Shown in pieces: positions 15,910 through 23,477 of a stretch of DNA of 49,878 bases; position 1 is the first letter of the stretch; every line of letters begins with the position of its first letter. Below the pieces are notes generated by a model. That model made no database searches, was not told the origin of the DNA, and worked only from the letters and a program-made list of their open reading frames with translations. The position numbers and the translations under genes were made by a program. The DNA is from an uncultured Clostridium sp. (GTDB taxonomy: Bacteria > Bacillota > Clostridia > TANB77 > CAG-508): contig CAMBEE010000011.1 in the NCBI GenBank assembly GCA_945865665.1, positions 1-49,878 of the forward strand, read 5' to 3'.

Positions 15910-16701
15910 ATGACAAATACCAGTAACGTAAATTCTGCAATGCAATTAAGTTTCTCTTATGCAGTTCAGAGAATGATTAATAAAAGTTGTATAATTGATT
16001 TTGGAATAGTAAAAAAAGTAGTAGCAAATGGTGTGGTAAATGTACTTGTAAGTGTTGCAAAGAATACAAGAGACGTTAGAATTATTACATGTGCTGTAGC
16101 TAATATAGCTTCAAGCACCTTTACCATAGATACCGTATTAAAAGAGGATGATAAAGTACTTGTAGTATATCCTAGAAGGTATACGAGTGAAATGTTTGAT
16201 TATGATAAAAACGATGTAATTATAAATGAATATGCTACAGGGTATAATCTACTTTCTGGTATTGCAATACCTATAAGTCAATACAAAGAAAGCTCGTATT
16301 TTAATTTGCTAAAGCTTGAAGAAGGAAAGCTAGACTTAAAATTAGCATACAATAAAGATGATGAGGAAAACAAATTTTCACTTGCTGTTGATGATAAAGG
16401 TAATGTCACATTAAATTGTGCGACAATAAATCTTAACATAGCAGAAGATAGTGAAATAGTGATAGAAACGCCAAAAGCTAAGATAAGTATTGACACGGAA
16501 GGAAATATTACTGTAGATGCTATGCAAGGTAAAATTGCACTAAAAAATAACTCCGCAAGTTTATACACAATACTAAAAGATACCTTACAAGTTTTGAATA
16601 CTTCGTTAGCTACAAGTGGTTCTCCAGCTTCTCATGTTGTTAATCCTCAGCAGTTTTCTACTCAAGCAAGCCAATTAGATCAATTAATGAGTGACGGTTA
16701 A
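15910..16701 (+). CDS. Baseplate spike protein (OB-fold plus beta-helix, Gp138/gp45-like)
   Basis: The protein has 263 aa; the ATG follows AAGGAT. Residues about 30-115 form an OB-fold-like domain (FGIVKKVVANGVVNVLVSV ... EDDKVLVVYPRR). Residues about 135-215 are regular short strands with periodic hydrophobics (KLDLKLAY, FSLAVDDKGNVTLN, ISIDTEGNITVDA), as in the triple beta-helix of a membrane-piercing needle. The tail ends with a helical Ser/Gln-rich stretch. It follows the hub gene. It probably forms the trimeric spike at the tip of the tube. Confidence 0.65.
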   Translation: MTNTSNVNSAMQLSFSYAVQRMINKSCIIDFGIVKKVVANGVVNVLVSVAKNTRDVRIITCAVANIASSTFTIDTVLKEDDKVLVVYPRRYTSEMFDYDKNDVIINEYATGYNLLSGIAIPISQYKESSYFNLLKLEEGKLDLKLAYNKDDEENKFSLAVDDKGNVTLNCATINLNIAEDSEIVIETPKAKISIDTEGNITVDAMQGKIALKNNSASLYTILKDTLQVLNTSLATSGSPASHVVNPQQFSTQASQLDQLMSDG

Positions 16702-16703
16702 TT

Positions 16704-17333
16704 ATGGCATTTGTAGTAACTAAATTAGAAAATGATTTGAAAAAGGTTTTCTCTGACATGAAAGATGCTGGAGAAAATGTGACTATAGATATGTTCACAA
16801 ATGGCGTAGCTCAAGCTTGTGCTGATTTTGTACAGACTGGAAGTGTTACTACTGTAGATGCTGGTGCTATACCAGCTGGTGCATTTACAGGAAGTGGTAC
16901 AGGACAAATTACAGTGCAAGCAAGTTTACTTAAAAGTGCTTTAGATATTGCTTGTAATGCAATGTCTAGTATGACAGAAGGTGGAGACGATGTTTTAGCA
17001 AATGCTTTAGGCTCTGGTATGTTTGCTATGTCTGGTGCTGCTGTTGTAGATACTAATATTGTAGGTACTGTAGTAAGTCCTTCTGGTGTTCCATCTCCTT
17101 TAAGTGGGACAGGAAAAGGAATAATTGTTTGTGTTCAAGCTTCTTTAGTTGCTAGTATGCAAGCTTGCTTTAACGTAATGAAACAAAATGCTGGTAACGA
17201 CCAATTTGACGGGAATTCTCACTTTGCAAGTGAATTATCTAAAGCCGTTCTTACGTATTGGACTAGTGGGACTATTACAGTTAATGGATTAGCTCCTCTT
17301 GTAGGTTCAATAGGAAGTGGTACTGTTGCTTGA
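16704..17333 (+). CDS. Baseplate-region protein with internal duplication
   Basis: The protein has 209 aa, with no Cys-rich or catalytic motif. It contains two similar halves. Each has a Gly/Ser/Thr-rich strand part (AGAFTGSGTG; PSPLSGTGKG) followed by VQAS, a helix (LLKSALDIACNAM; LVASMQACFNVM) and an acidic turn. This points to a duplicated helical-hairpin module. It is 3 nt after the spike gene and overlaps the next gene by 4 nt. It may be a spike-tip or hub-associated protein. No family recognised. Confidence 0.55.
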   Translation: MAFVVTKLENDLKKVFSDMKDAGENVTIDMFTNGVAQACADFVQTGSVTTVDAGAIPAGAFTGSGTGQITVQASLLKSALDIACNAMSSMTEGGDDVLANALGSGMFAMSGAAVVDTNIVGTVVSPSGVPSPLSGTGKGIIVCVQASLVASMQACFNVMKQNAGNDQFDGNSHFASELSKAVLTYWTSGTITVNGLAPLVGSIGSGTVA

Positions 17334-17764
17334 CTGTACATAATGTTTATTATAAAATATACAGTATGGATGTTAAAGTATACCAAAAAGAAGAAGTTAA
17401 GCAACCTGAAGGAATTATAGAAGTATTTAAGCCTTCTATTATTGATATGATTCCTATAGAGACAGTGACTAGAGAAGGTACTACTATTGTAAACTTTGAA
17501 GTTTTAGAAGATGGAGATAAAGAATTATTAGAACAACAATGTGCTTTAGCAACTATTTTTCAGAGAGGTTTAGACCCATTAGAGTTAGAAGATGGTATAC
17601 AATGGAGTGAGACTTTACTTGGCGAAGTAACTCCTATCCAACTTATTGACCAGATACAGAGTGCTGTTGCAGCTGTAACAACGTCTGTAATAGTTGAATT
17701 TGACACTGTTAAAGATATAAACGGAAATGAGCTTTTAGTTTATAAATTAAGGAGTATAGCTTAG
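17330..17764 (+). CDS. Baseplate wedge protein (gp25/GpW-like)
   Basis: The protein has 144 aa from TTG 17330, which overlaps the preceding stop as TTGA (coupled). An ATG at 17366 is the alternative start. The central segment runs CALATIFQRGLDPLELEDGIQW, then the helix PIQLIDQIQSAV. This follows the pattern of gp25-like wedge proteins: a helix, a loop leading to a glycine-containing strand, then a second helix. These nucleate the baseplate wedge. The place before a J-like gene is the expected order W/25 then J. Confidence 0.55.
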   Translation: MTVHNVYYKIYSMDVKVYQKEEVKQPEGIIEVFKPSIIDMIPIETVTREGTTIVNFEVLEDGDKELLEQQCALATIFQRGLDPLELEDGIQWSETLLGEVTPIQLIDQIQSAVAAVTTSVIVEFDTVKDINGNELLVYKLRSIA

Positions 17765-17872
17765 ATGGTTAGGGGTACTCTACAAACAAAATATGGAAAA
17801 CTACCTTACTGTGGTTGGGGTCATAACGTTAAGTGCATCTGTCTGATAAACAGCATTATTTTAGGAGTTTAA
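17765..17872 (+). CDS. 35-aa Cys/His-containing micro-protein
   Basis: The ATG at 17765 immediately follows the preceding TAG, and the TAA is at 17870-17872. The frame fills the whole gap between the gp25-like and J-like genes. It has C16, H20, C24 and C26 (PYCGWGH, KCIC), a possible small metal site, then a hydrophobic C-terminus. Its end carries the AGGAG SD for the next gene. Short Cys-containing open frames of this sort are known in some baseplate operons, but I cannot name this one. Confidence 0.4.
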   Translation: MVRGTLQTKYGKLPYCGWGHNVKCICLINSIILGV

Positions 17873-17873
17873 T

Positions 17874-19037
17874 ATGGAACTTAAAACTTTTGATACAATT
17901 CTTACACAAATTTGTGATAACTATGATTCTTTGATATCTCCGAGAAAAATAGCTAGAAGTAATTCAAATATTATTTATCTTATTTTCAAAGCTATTTCAA
18001 AAGGATATGAAACTATAAACAATGTTTGTGTTGTGTTGTCTAGAAAGTTTGACCCAGAAAAGTGCTCTGATGAAGATTTAGTTAGTGTTGCAAAACTTGT
18101 AGGAACAGAAAAATTACATGGAAGTGCTTCAGGACTGAGAATTACAGTAACTAATAAATCTTTACAAGAAGTAACACTTCTTAAAGGAACATATACGTAT
18201 GCTTTAGATGAAGATACTATATTTGAATTTGAAGTTACAGAAAATACTCAAGTACTTAACTCAAGTCAAATTACTTACATAGCGATGTCACAAAAAGTAG
18301 GTTCTTTTCCTGTTACAGCACAAGATTCTATTACAGTAGCAAGTACAGCAGTTATTGATTCTAATTTAAGTTTTTCTTGTGAAGATAATTCTGCTATTTT
18401 AGGAATACCAGAAGAAAGTAACCTTGCTTTTAGAAATAGAATTTTAACTGATACTTCAAGACAAAGTGTCATAGAAGAGCTACAATTAAAAATAAGAAAC
18501 TTGCCGTATATTTTTGATTGTAAAATCAAGTATAACAATACAAGTAGCTCTATTATTGAAGATGGTGTAACAATTAAACCTTACACTATAGCTATATTTT
18601 ATTCTGGAGAAGCTAAGCAAGAGATAGCTCAAATTGTTGCTTCTTCTGTTATGTTGCAAACAGCAACATCTGACACAAGTGTAGCTTTGAGTTATAATAA
18701 TGATGTATTTGTTGATAGTACTTTTGAAGTGAATATTATACCTTTCAAAACTACAGATTATTCTGTAAATATCATTTATAAGATAAATGAATTATATACT
18801 TCACAGTATGATACTGAATTATTTATAAAAGCTGAGTTGTTAAAAAAATTCAAAGCTTTAGTACATTCTGATTTTATTACAGAAGATGATTATTACAATT
18901 ATTTAGATACATTAAACTTAGAAGGTGTTACAATTTTAGGAATAAATTTAAAAAAAGATGGCAGTGCAAGAAATTACATTGAAGTGCCTATATCAAGAGT
19001 ACCAAATTTAACAGATGTTACTTTCGAGAAGGTATAA
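17874..19037 (+). CDS. Baseplate J-like protein
   Basis: The protein has 387 aa; its ATG follows TTAGGAG. The N-terminal helical region is followed by a beta domain (SGLRITVTNKSLQEVTLLKGTYTY) and the segment EESNLAFRNRILTD. This matches the conserved E-s-d-e-e-fR-r-r pattern of baseplate J proteins. The C-terminal part has FEVNIIPFKTTDYSVNIIYKINEL, the last domain pattern of the family. It forms wedge arms that connect the hub to the fibres. It follows the gp25-like gene, and the fibre genes follow it. Confidence 0.75.
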   Translation: MELKTFDTILTQICDNYDSLISPRKIARSNSNIIYLIFKAISKGYETINNVCVVLSRKFDPEKCSDEDLVSVAKLVGTEKLHGSASGLRITVTNKSLQEVTLLKGTYTYALDEDTIFEFEVTENTQVLNSSQITYIAMSQKVGSFPVTAQDSITVASTAVIDSNLSFSCEDNSAILGIPEESNLAFRNRILTDTSRQSVIEELQLKIRNLPYIFDCKIKYNNTSSSIIEDGVTIKPYTIAIFYSGEAKQEIAQIVASSVMLQTATSDTSVALSYNNDVFVDSTFEVNIIPFKTTDYSVNIIYKINELYTSQYDTELFIKAELLKKFKALVHSDFITEDDYYNYLDTLNLEGVTILGINLKKDGSARNYIEVPISRVPNLTDVTFEKV

Positions 19038-19039
19038 TT

Positions 19040-19876
19040 ATGTCTAAAGAGTTTTTTAGGTTTTTACGCGGTGAATTAAATGGTTTTTATATTACTCAAA
19101 TAAATAGTGCCTTAAATAAATTTGTTCAAGATGTTAAAGAATTTGCACTAGAATTTAATACTCAACAATTTAATCCTAGTATGAACTCTACAACATTGTT
19201 TAATTTAGGTAAATTTGCTGGCATTTTCTTACCTAGGTTGTCTTCTTCTGAAAGTAGAACAGGATTTAGATTAAGTGATTCTAATATAGTTGATGGTGTT
19301 GAATATTCTGAAAGAGGTTTATTTAACACTGAGACAGAAACTTTTGAATATAAGCACACAAATCAAAATCCTGATTTACCAGATATTAACACATTATCTA
19401 CAGAAAAATTGAGAACTTCATTGTTAGGTGATGAAAGTGTTAAAGGTTATATTTCAGCAAATGAAACTGATGTTTTAGATGATAACGGTTTAGTTAGAAC
19501 CGAAAAAGTTTTAGCAAGTCCACCTGAAGGGGAGGCATATAATAATTTTTACGGTAATAATTTCATGTTCTTAGCTGATGTTATTACAACTTATGAAAAC
19601 TTGTCTTCTTCGTTGTATTATGATTTATTTGTAGTTTTACAATGGATTAGATATAATGGAGCTTCAATTGAAAGTTTGTGCACTGTTATAAAAACATTAT
19701 GTCCAAATGGTTTAGTACTTATAAATAGAATTGAAGTTTCAGCAGACGAGACTAGACTTATTGTTTATTATAAGTATAATGAAAGTGCAGATGTAAACTT
19801 AAAGGTACAAAGAATTTATTTATTACAATATATAGTTGACATAAAATTTTTATCTGTTGTATTGACAGAAGAATAA
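19040..19876 (+). CDS. Baseplate/tail protein in the gpI position
   Basis: The protein has 278 aa, 2 nt after J. The N-terminal helix LNGFYITQINSALNKFVQDV is followed by a loop-rich centre with many acidic residues. The C-terminal alpha/beta part has LYYDLFVVLQWIRYNGASIESLCTVIKTLCPNG, resembling the C-terminus of gpI-type proteins that link J to the tail fibre. Gene order J-I-fibre supports the role. Sequence similarity is not strong enough for a firm name. Confidence 0.5.
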   Translation: MSKEFFRFLRGELNGFYITQINSALNKFVQDVKEFALEFNTQQFNPSMNSTTLFNLGKFAGIFLPRLSSSESRTGFRLSDSNIVDGVEYSERGLFNTETETFEYKHTNQNPDLPDINTLSTEKLRTSLLGDESVKGYISANETDVLDDNGLVRTEKVLASPPEGEAYNNFYGNNFMFLADVITTYENLSSSLYYDLFVVLQWIRYNGASIESLCTVIKTLCPNGLVLINRIEVSADETRLIVYYKYNESADVNLKVQRIYLLQYIVDIKFLSVVLTEE

Positions 19877-19891
19877 GAAGGAGATTAAAGC

Positions 19892-21529
19892 ATGAGTACA
19901 TTATTAGAAGAATTAAATAAAAACAAAGCTATTGAAGATGCTGTTCAACCAAACAAAATGTCAAAATTTGCTTACACAGAAAAAGCTTATAATGATAATG
20001 ATGCTGCAGGAGTTGATAATTTCAACTTTGAAGCAGAGCAAAATATACCTTCAGATAAAATTTCTGTACTTCAAACAAATGAAACAGTAATTCTTAAAGG
20101 TTTTAGAGCACAAGCCAGTGTTGTACCTAGAATGTTGTTTGACCATTTTTTCGGTAGAGCATCTTACAATCTTAACAAAGTGCATGATGTAGTTAAAGGT
20201 GTATTGGATGCTTTTGTTAAGTTTATCGGGAAAGCTAACGGTATTGCTACCCTTGATGAAAACGGAAGAATACCTTATTCACAACTACCTGAATCAGCAA
20301 TGGAATTTAAGGGTACATGGAATGCTAGTACTAATACACCTACTTTGGCTGATGGTACAGGAGATACTGGAGACTTTTATGTTGTATCTGTTGCAGGAAC
20401 ACAAAACTTAGGCAGTGGGGACATTAAATTTCTTGAAAATGACAGGGTTATATATTCTGAAGGAGTATGGTCTAAATTATCTGCTGGGGATGTAAGAACA
20501 GTTAATACTATACAACCTACAGATGGCAATATTACTTTGACAGGAGATGACATTAACTTATCAGGTAGTGATACTACAAAAGTAGCAACTAAAGTTACAT
20601 CACATATCGAGGCAACAACTGGAGTACACGGAGCTACAACAGAAAATACACCTAATACAATAGTATTAAGGAATGATACAGGTAAAATACAAGTAGATAC
20701 TCCTTCAGAAAATAATGATGTTGCAAACAAAGAATATGTTGACACTAAAACTACAGGAGATGCTGGAGCTGTACAGACAGCATTAAATGCACACATTGCA
20801 AAAACTACTGAAGTACACGGAGCTACATCAGAAGCAACAGCAAACAAAATAGCTATAAGAGATGGTTCAGGTAGATTGCAGGTAGCTAACCCCTCTACTG
20901 CAAATGATGTAGCTAATAAAGCATATGTAGACACTGCATTAGGCAAATTAGGAACACTCATTGAAAAACGGGTTATTAGAGAATCTGGTTCTGTAAATAT
21001 TCCAGCAGGAACAAGATGGATTACCTATATCGGGATAGGTGGAGGTGGTGGAGGTGGTGGAGGTGTAGACGGTAAATGTGGTGGTGGTGGCGGAGCCGGT
21101 GGAGCTGGTACTACTGGTGGTTCTGGTGGAGCTAGTGAAGGAGACATGATGTCAGGTGAAAGTGGAAGAGGAGGAAACGGTGGTAATGGTGAAAGTGGCC
21201 TAATAAAAAAAGTAGAAAACCTTTCCATAGAAGCTAATATAGGTGAAAGTGGGTCCGGTGGAACTAGTGGAATGAATATTGATGGTAAAGCTGGTGGAAA
21301 CACCTATGTTACAACTAGTAGTGATACTGAATTAGTAATTCATATTAAGAATGTAACTTCAAATATAATTAAAGGTGAAGACGGACAAAATGCTATAGGA
21401 TCTTCTGGAAGTCCTGGAAAAAACACTGAAATTTTTGGAGTTTCTGCTGGTGGTGGTGGTTTTGGTAGATTAGAAGGTAGGGGTTCGGCTGGTGGTAAAG
21501 GAGCTTTAATCATGTTTTTCTACCAGTAA
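19892..21529 (+). CDS. Tail fibre with duplicated shaft repeats and glycine-rich tip
   Basis: The protein has 545 aa; the ATG follows AAGGAG. The N-terminal 90 residues probably attach to the baseplate. Residues about 115-200 carry a common fibre motif (GIATLDENGRIPYSQLPES, then FKGTWNAST). Two 49-residue repeats follow (about 238-286 and 301-349), each with HGAT, a LRNDTG/IRDGSG turn, and NDVANKxYVDT. The C-terminal 170 residues are glycine-rich (runs of 9 and 5 Gly from about residue 380) and resemble poly-glycine-II receptor-binding tips. A single Cys lies in the Gly-rich part. It is the likely host-receptor binder. Confidence 0.8.
   Translation: MSTLLEELNKNKAIEDAVQPNKMSKFAYTEKAYNDNDAAGVDNFNFEAEQNIPSDKISVLQTNETVILKGFRAQASVVPRMLFDHFFGRASYNLNKVHDVVKGVLDAFVKFIGKANGIATLDENGRIPYSQLPESAMEFKGTWNASTNTPTLADGTGDTGDFYVVSVAGTQNLGSGDIKFLENDRVIYSEGVWSKLSAGDVRTVNTIQPTDGNITLTGDDINLSGSDTTKVATKVTSHIEATTGVHGATTENTPNTIVLRNDTGKIQVDTPSENNDVANKEYVDTKTTGDAGAVQTALNAHIAKTTEVHGATSEATANKIAIRDGSGRLQVANPSTANDVANKAYVDTALGKLGTLIEKRVIRESGSVNIPAGTRWITYIGIGGGGGGGGGVDGKCGGGGGAGGAGTTGGSGGASEGDMMSGESGRGGNGGNGESGLIKKVENLSIEANIGESGSGGTSGMNIDGKAGGNTYVTTSSDTELVIHIKNVTSNIIKGEDGQNAIGSSGSPGKNTEIFGVSAGGGGFGRLEGRGSAGGKGALIMFFYQ
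20603..20938 (+). repeat. Two 147-bp repeats in the tail fibre gene
   Basis: Units 20603-20749 and 20792-20938 both encode 49 residues starting H-I-x-A/K-T-T and ending K-x-YVDT. They are separated by a 42-bp linker. Both contain GTACACGGAGCTAC. The pattern is typical of fibre shafts that vary by unit number. Confidence 0.7.
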
Positions 21530-21561
21530 AATTTAAATCAAATAAGTTAATTCCTAAAATA

Positions 21562-21591
21562 TAGACAATACAAACTACTTTAGTGTATAAT
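21562..21591 (+). promoter_or_regulatory. Promoter for the small membrane-protein genes
   Basis: TAGACA (21562-21567), 18 nt, TATAAT (21586-21591), followed 19 nt later by the ATG at 21610 with SD AAGGAG. Confidence 0.6.
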
Positions 21592-21609
21592 ACGTTAAAG
21601 GAGTTTACT

Positions 21610-22026
21610 ATGAATGTAAGAGAAATTATTTTACTGGTTTTATTAGTGTTATCTTATGTCTTGATAATATACACATATCATCAAGAAAGAAAATTGAATA
21701 AATCGTATCTATGTTTAGCTGACTTGTATAAAGCTCAAGTAGATTACTTAATAAAGTTGAATGAAAATCAAATGCTTGCTAATGTTGATTTCTTTTTTAA
21801 TAATTTGTATTACTTGAGGATAGACACAAAAGAAGGTGTAGAAAAGTATTTTGAGTACAAGCAAATATATGACCCGAAACTGAAGTTTAGAATACTTTAC
21901 GAATCAGCAGAATTCAATAATGAAGTAATAACTGACATAGAATCTAAAACAGATGATGACGAAGAAAGGTATGAGTTAATGTTACAACGTTACCTAAAAA
22001 CAGCACAGGAGCACCACAGTAGATGA
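21610..22026 (+). CDS. Small membrane-anchored protein
   Basis: The protein has 138 aa from the ATG at 21610 (SD AAGGAG); the longer frame from 21583 has no SD. The N-terminal transmembrane helix covers residues about 4-22 (IILLVLLVLSYVLIIY). A helical soluble part with many Tyr, Lys and Asp follows, with an acidic stretch ESKTDDDEERYE. It overlaps the next gene by 4 nt (ATGA). It may act in lysis control, superinfection exclusion or as a phage-specific membrane accessory. No family recognised. Confidence 0.65.
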   Translation: MNVREIILLVLLVLSYVLIIYTYHQERKLNKSYLCLADLYKAQVDYLIKLNENQMLANVDFFFNNLYYLRIDTKEGVEKYFEYKQIYDPKLKFRILYESAEFNNEVITDIESKTDDDEERYELMLQRYLKTAQEHHSR

Positions 22027-22445
22027 TTAACCCAGCTATTATTTTTACAATTATTTTGGTAGTATTCCTACTTTCATGTTTAATATATTTAATTTTAGGT
22101 TTATATGGCATTATTGATATCCGATCTGAATTTACTAAAGACGTTGAAAAAGATATTGAAACAATGTTAAAAGATTTAGCCGAGGAGATAAAACAAATGG
22201 AAAATATAGATGTTATTGACAGAGTAAAAAAAGAAATGAACCAACTTGAAATTAAAAAGCAAAAACTTTCAGATTTTATAGCAAGTGAAAAGTTTACTAC
22301 ACTTTCCGACAAACATCAGTTTTTACTTAAAAGACAACTTGAATTACAACGAGCTTACGTTGGAATCTTGTACCAACGACTGCAATTGATGGAAGATGAG
22401 TGTGTTTCTATATTATCTAAAGGACTTATTAAGGAACAAAAGTAG
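22023..22445 (+). CDS. Small membrane-anchored coiled-coil protein
   Basis: The protein has 140 aa; the start overlaps the preceding stop (ATGA), so translation is coupled. The N-terminal transmembrane helix covers residues about 5-27. The following region is helical and charged. Its C-terminal part LLKRQLELQRAYVGILYQRLQL resembles the small phage proteins of unknown function that carry an L..QL..M..Y...L..RL pattern. Topology is probably N-in/C-in or N-in/C-out. Its position after the fibre gene suggests a late role. No enzymatic motif. Confidence 0.6.
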   Translation: MINPAIIFTIILVVFLLSCLIYLILGLYGIIDIRSEFTKDVEKDIETMLKDLAEEIKQMENIDVIDRVKKEMNQLEIKKQKLSDFIASEKFTTLSDKHQFLLKRQLELQRAYVGILYQRLQLMEDECVSILSKGLIKEQK

Positions 22446-22528
22446 ATGATTAGCATTATTAGGATAGTATTTATAGAATAAATATAAATGAGAATAACTA
22501 GAAAAAGATAAGATATAGGAGTAGTAGA

Positions 22529-22657
22529 ATGAAAGAGTTGTTTGATAATTTATTTTTAATGGTATTTGGATTTCTTGTCACCCTTCCTTTTGCAATATGG
22601 AAATGGATTGATTTAATAATCTTGTTTGTTAGATGGATAGGAAAGCATTGGATTTAA
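22529..22657 (+). CDS. 42-aa membrane protein
   Basis: The ATG at 22529 is 7 nt after ATAGGAG, and the stop is TAA at 22655-22657. The sequence is nearly all hydrophobic and aromatic: a helix FLMVFGFLVTLPFAIWKW and a second amphipathic helix LIILFVRWIGKHW. Small size, membrane insertion and lack of a soluble domain would fit a pinholin or a holin regulator. This is inference only. Confidence 0.55.
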   Translation: MKELFDNLFLMVFGFLVTLPFAIWKWIDLIILFVRWIGKHWI

Positions 22658-22673
22658 ATTTGAAAATATAGCT

Positions 22674-22811
22674 ATGATTATTAGGATAGTTTTGTTACTT
22701 GCTTGTGTCTCATATCTAGTCCTTGATTTATACTTAGAGTATAAAAATGATATGGAAAAACTACACGAAGAGACACAAAGATTAATAAATGAGCAACAAG
22801 AAGAAATCTAA
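22674..22811 (+). CDS. 45-aa membrane protein with charged tail
   Basis: The ATG is at 22674 and the TAA at 22809-22811, giving 45 aa. Residues 2-20 form one transmembrane helix (IIRIVLLLACVSYLVLDLY), followed by a 24-residue charged helix (EKLHEETQRLINEQQEE). The ribosome site is weak. It ends 4 nt before the convergent - strand gene ends. The 5' end resembles a degenerate duplicate at 22446. Possibly a lysis accessory. Confidence 0.5.
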   Translation: MIIRIVLLLACVSYLVLDLYLEYKNDMEKLHEETQRLINEQQEEI

Positions 22812-22814
22812 AAC

Positions 22815-23216
22815 TTAAATAATTATAAAAACTATTGTAAGGATAAGAAAAATAACACTTGCTGTTCCTGTTACAGTTGTAGTAGTCTTTAATGTGTTAT
22901 TTTTCTTTTCTTGCTCGTTCAATTCCTCTTCGTACAATGTCTTCTGCTCTTGATAAAGATTCTTCTGCTCTTGTAATTGCATCTCCAGCTCTTTCGATGC
23001 TTGCTGCACTTGCTGTAGATTGCTCTGTGATACTTCTAGCGAGCTCTTCGCCTCTTCTAGAGCTTTCTTGGAATTTTCTATCTGCGTTATCAATTCTTGT
23101 GTTTCTTCGCTTGTCAATATTATTTTTTCTTGACCAAACAAAAAACAAGGCTGAAAAAATACCAACACAAAAACTAACAATATACTTTGCTTTACTTTTA
23201 ATCCATTTCCACACAT
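22815..23216 (-). CDS. Spanin-like protein A: signal segment, coiled coil, C-terminal membrane helix
   Basis: The protein has 133 aa from the ATG at 23216; the SD AGGAGG ends 5 nt upstream (a GTG at 23222 overlaps the SD and is unlikely). Residues about 10-28 are a signal or transmembrane segment. A Glu/Gln-rich periplasmic coiled coil follows (about 35-105). The C-terminal helix TASVIFLILTIVFIII ends the protein. N-terminal export plus a C-terminal membrane helix is the layout of a unimolecular spanin, but no proper lipobox is present (FFQPC). It almost fully overlaps protein B in another frame. Confidence 0.55.
   Translation of the reverse strand: MCGNGLKVKQSILLVFVLVFFQPCFLFGQEKIILTSEETQELITQIENSKKALEEAKSSLEVSQSNLQQVQQASKELEMQLQEQKNLYQEQKTLYEEELNEQEKKNNTLKTTTTVTGTASVIFLILTIVFIII
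22897..23214 (-). CDS. Spanin-like protein B nested in protein A (i-spanin/Rz-like)
   Basis: The protein has 105 aa from the GTG at 23214, 7 nt after the same AGGAGG used by protein A and offset by 2 nt from its ATG. Residues about 10-28 form a membrane helix (YIVSFCVGIFSALFFVW). The rest is an Arg/Glu/Ala-rich coiled coil (ERAGDAITRAEESLSRAEDIVRRGIERARK), rich in Arg codons unlike most phage genes here. An N-terminal membrane anchor plus periplasmic coiled coil is the i-spanin layout. Dual coding of a spanin pair in overlapping frames is known (Rz/Rz1). Confidence that both are expressed is moderate. Confidence 0.5.
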   Translation of the reverse strand: MWKWIKSKAKYIVSFCVGIFSALFFVWSRKNNIDKRRNTRIDNADRKFQESSRRGEELARSITEQSTASAASIERAGDAITRAEESLSRAEDIVRRGIERARKEK

Positions 23217-23225
23217 TAACACCTC

Positions 23226-23477
23226 CTAACTTCTTGCAAATTTATCTGCTAAAATATTTATATCTACTGTAGAAAAAATACCCATTACAGAAAAAGAACA
23301 AGCACAAATTTCTGTAGAAGTTGCATTTGGAATAATATCAAGCCACATGAGTATGTGACCTACCACAAGAATTATTACCGCAAGTATTTTAGCATGTAAA
23401 GAAACATCTTTTGCTTTTATTTTATGCCTTTCTTTTTTGATAACAACTTCATGTTCTATTACGCTATTATCTTCCAT
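23226..23477 (-). CDS. Putative holin
   Basis: The protein has 83 aa from the ATG at 23477, which follows GGAGGGG and shares its A with the preceding stop (TAATG). A charged N-terminal stretch (EVVIKKERHKIKAKD) is followed by two hydrophobic segments, AKILAVIILVVGHILMWL (about 30-47) and STEICACSFSVMGIFSTVDI (about 53-72). Size, two membrane helices and position inside a cassette with an XhlA-like protein and spanins fit a class II holin. Bases 23262-23268 look like half a Cas12a handle but are coding. Confidence 0.6.
   Translation of the reverse strand: MEDNSVIEHEVVIKKERHKIKAKDVSLHAKILAVIILVVGHILMWLDIIPNATSTEICACSFSVMGIFSTVDINILADKFARS

Noticed and set aside
20377..21303. Long open frames on the - strand opposite the tail fibre, including a Pro-rich one
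   Set aside because: They are mirror frames of the Gly-rich and repeat codons of the fibre gene, with no ribosome site.
22015..22031. GTAGATGATTA before the 22023 gene and again at 22442 as partial handles
   Set aside because: No TCTAC arm is present upstream at the right distance. The ATG of the gene is within the match.
22811..22830. Bidirectional terminator between the convergent + and - genes
   Set aside because: Only 3 nt separate the stop codons and no stable inverted repeat with a T-run is seen.
23256..23275. Another Cas12a handle on the - strand (TTTCTAC-A-GTAGAT)
   Set aside because: The loop is 1 nt, the 5' AATT is missing and it lies inside the holin coding frame, so it is a chance match.
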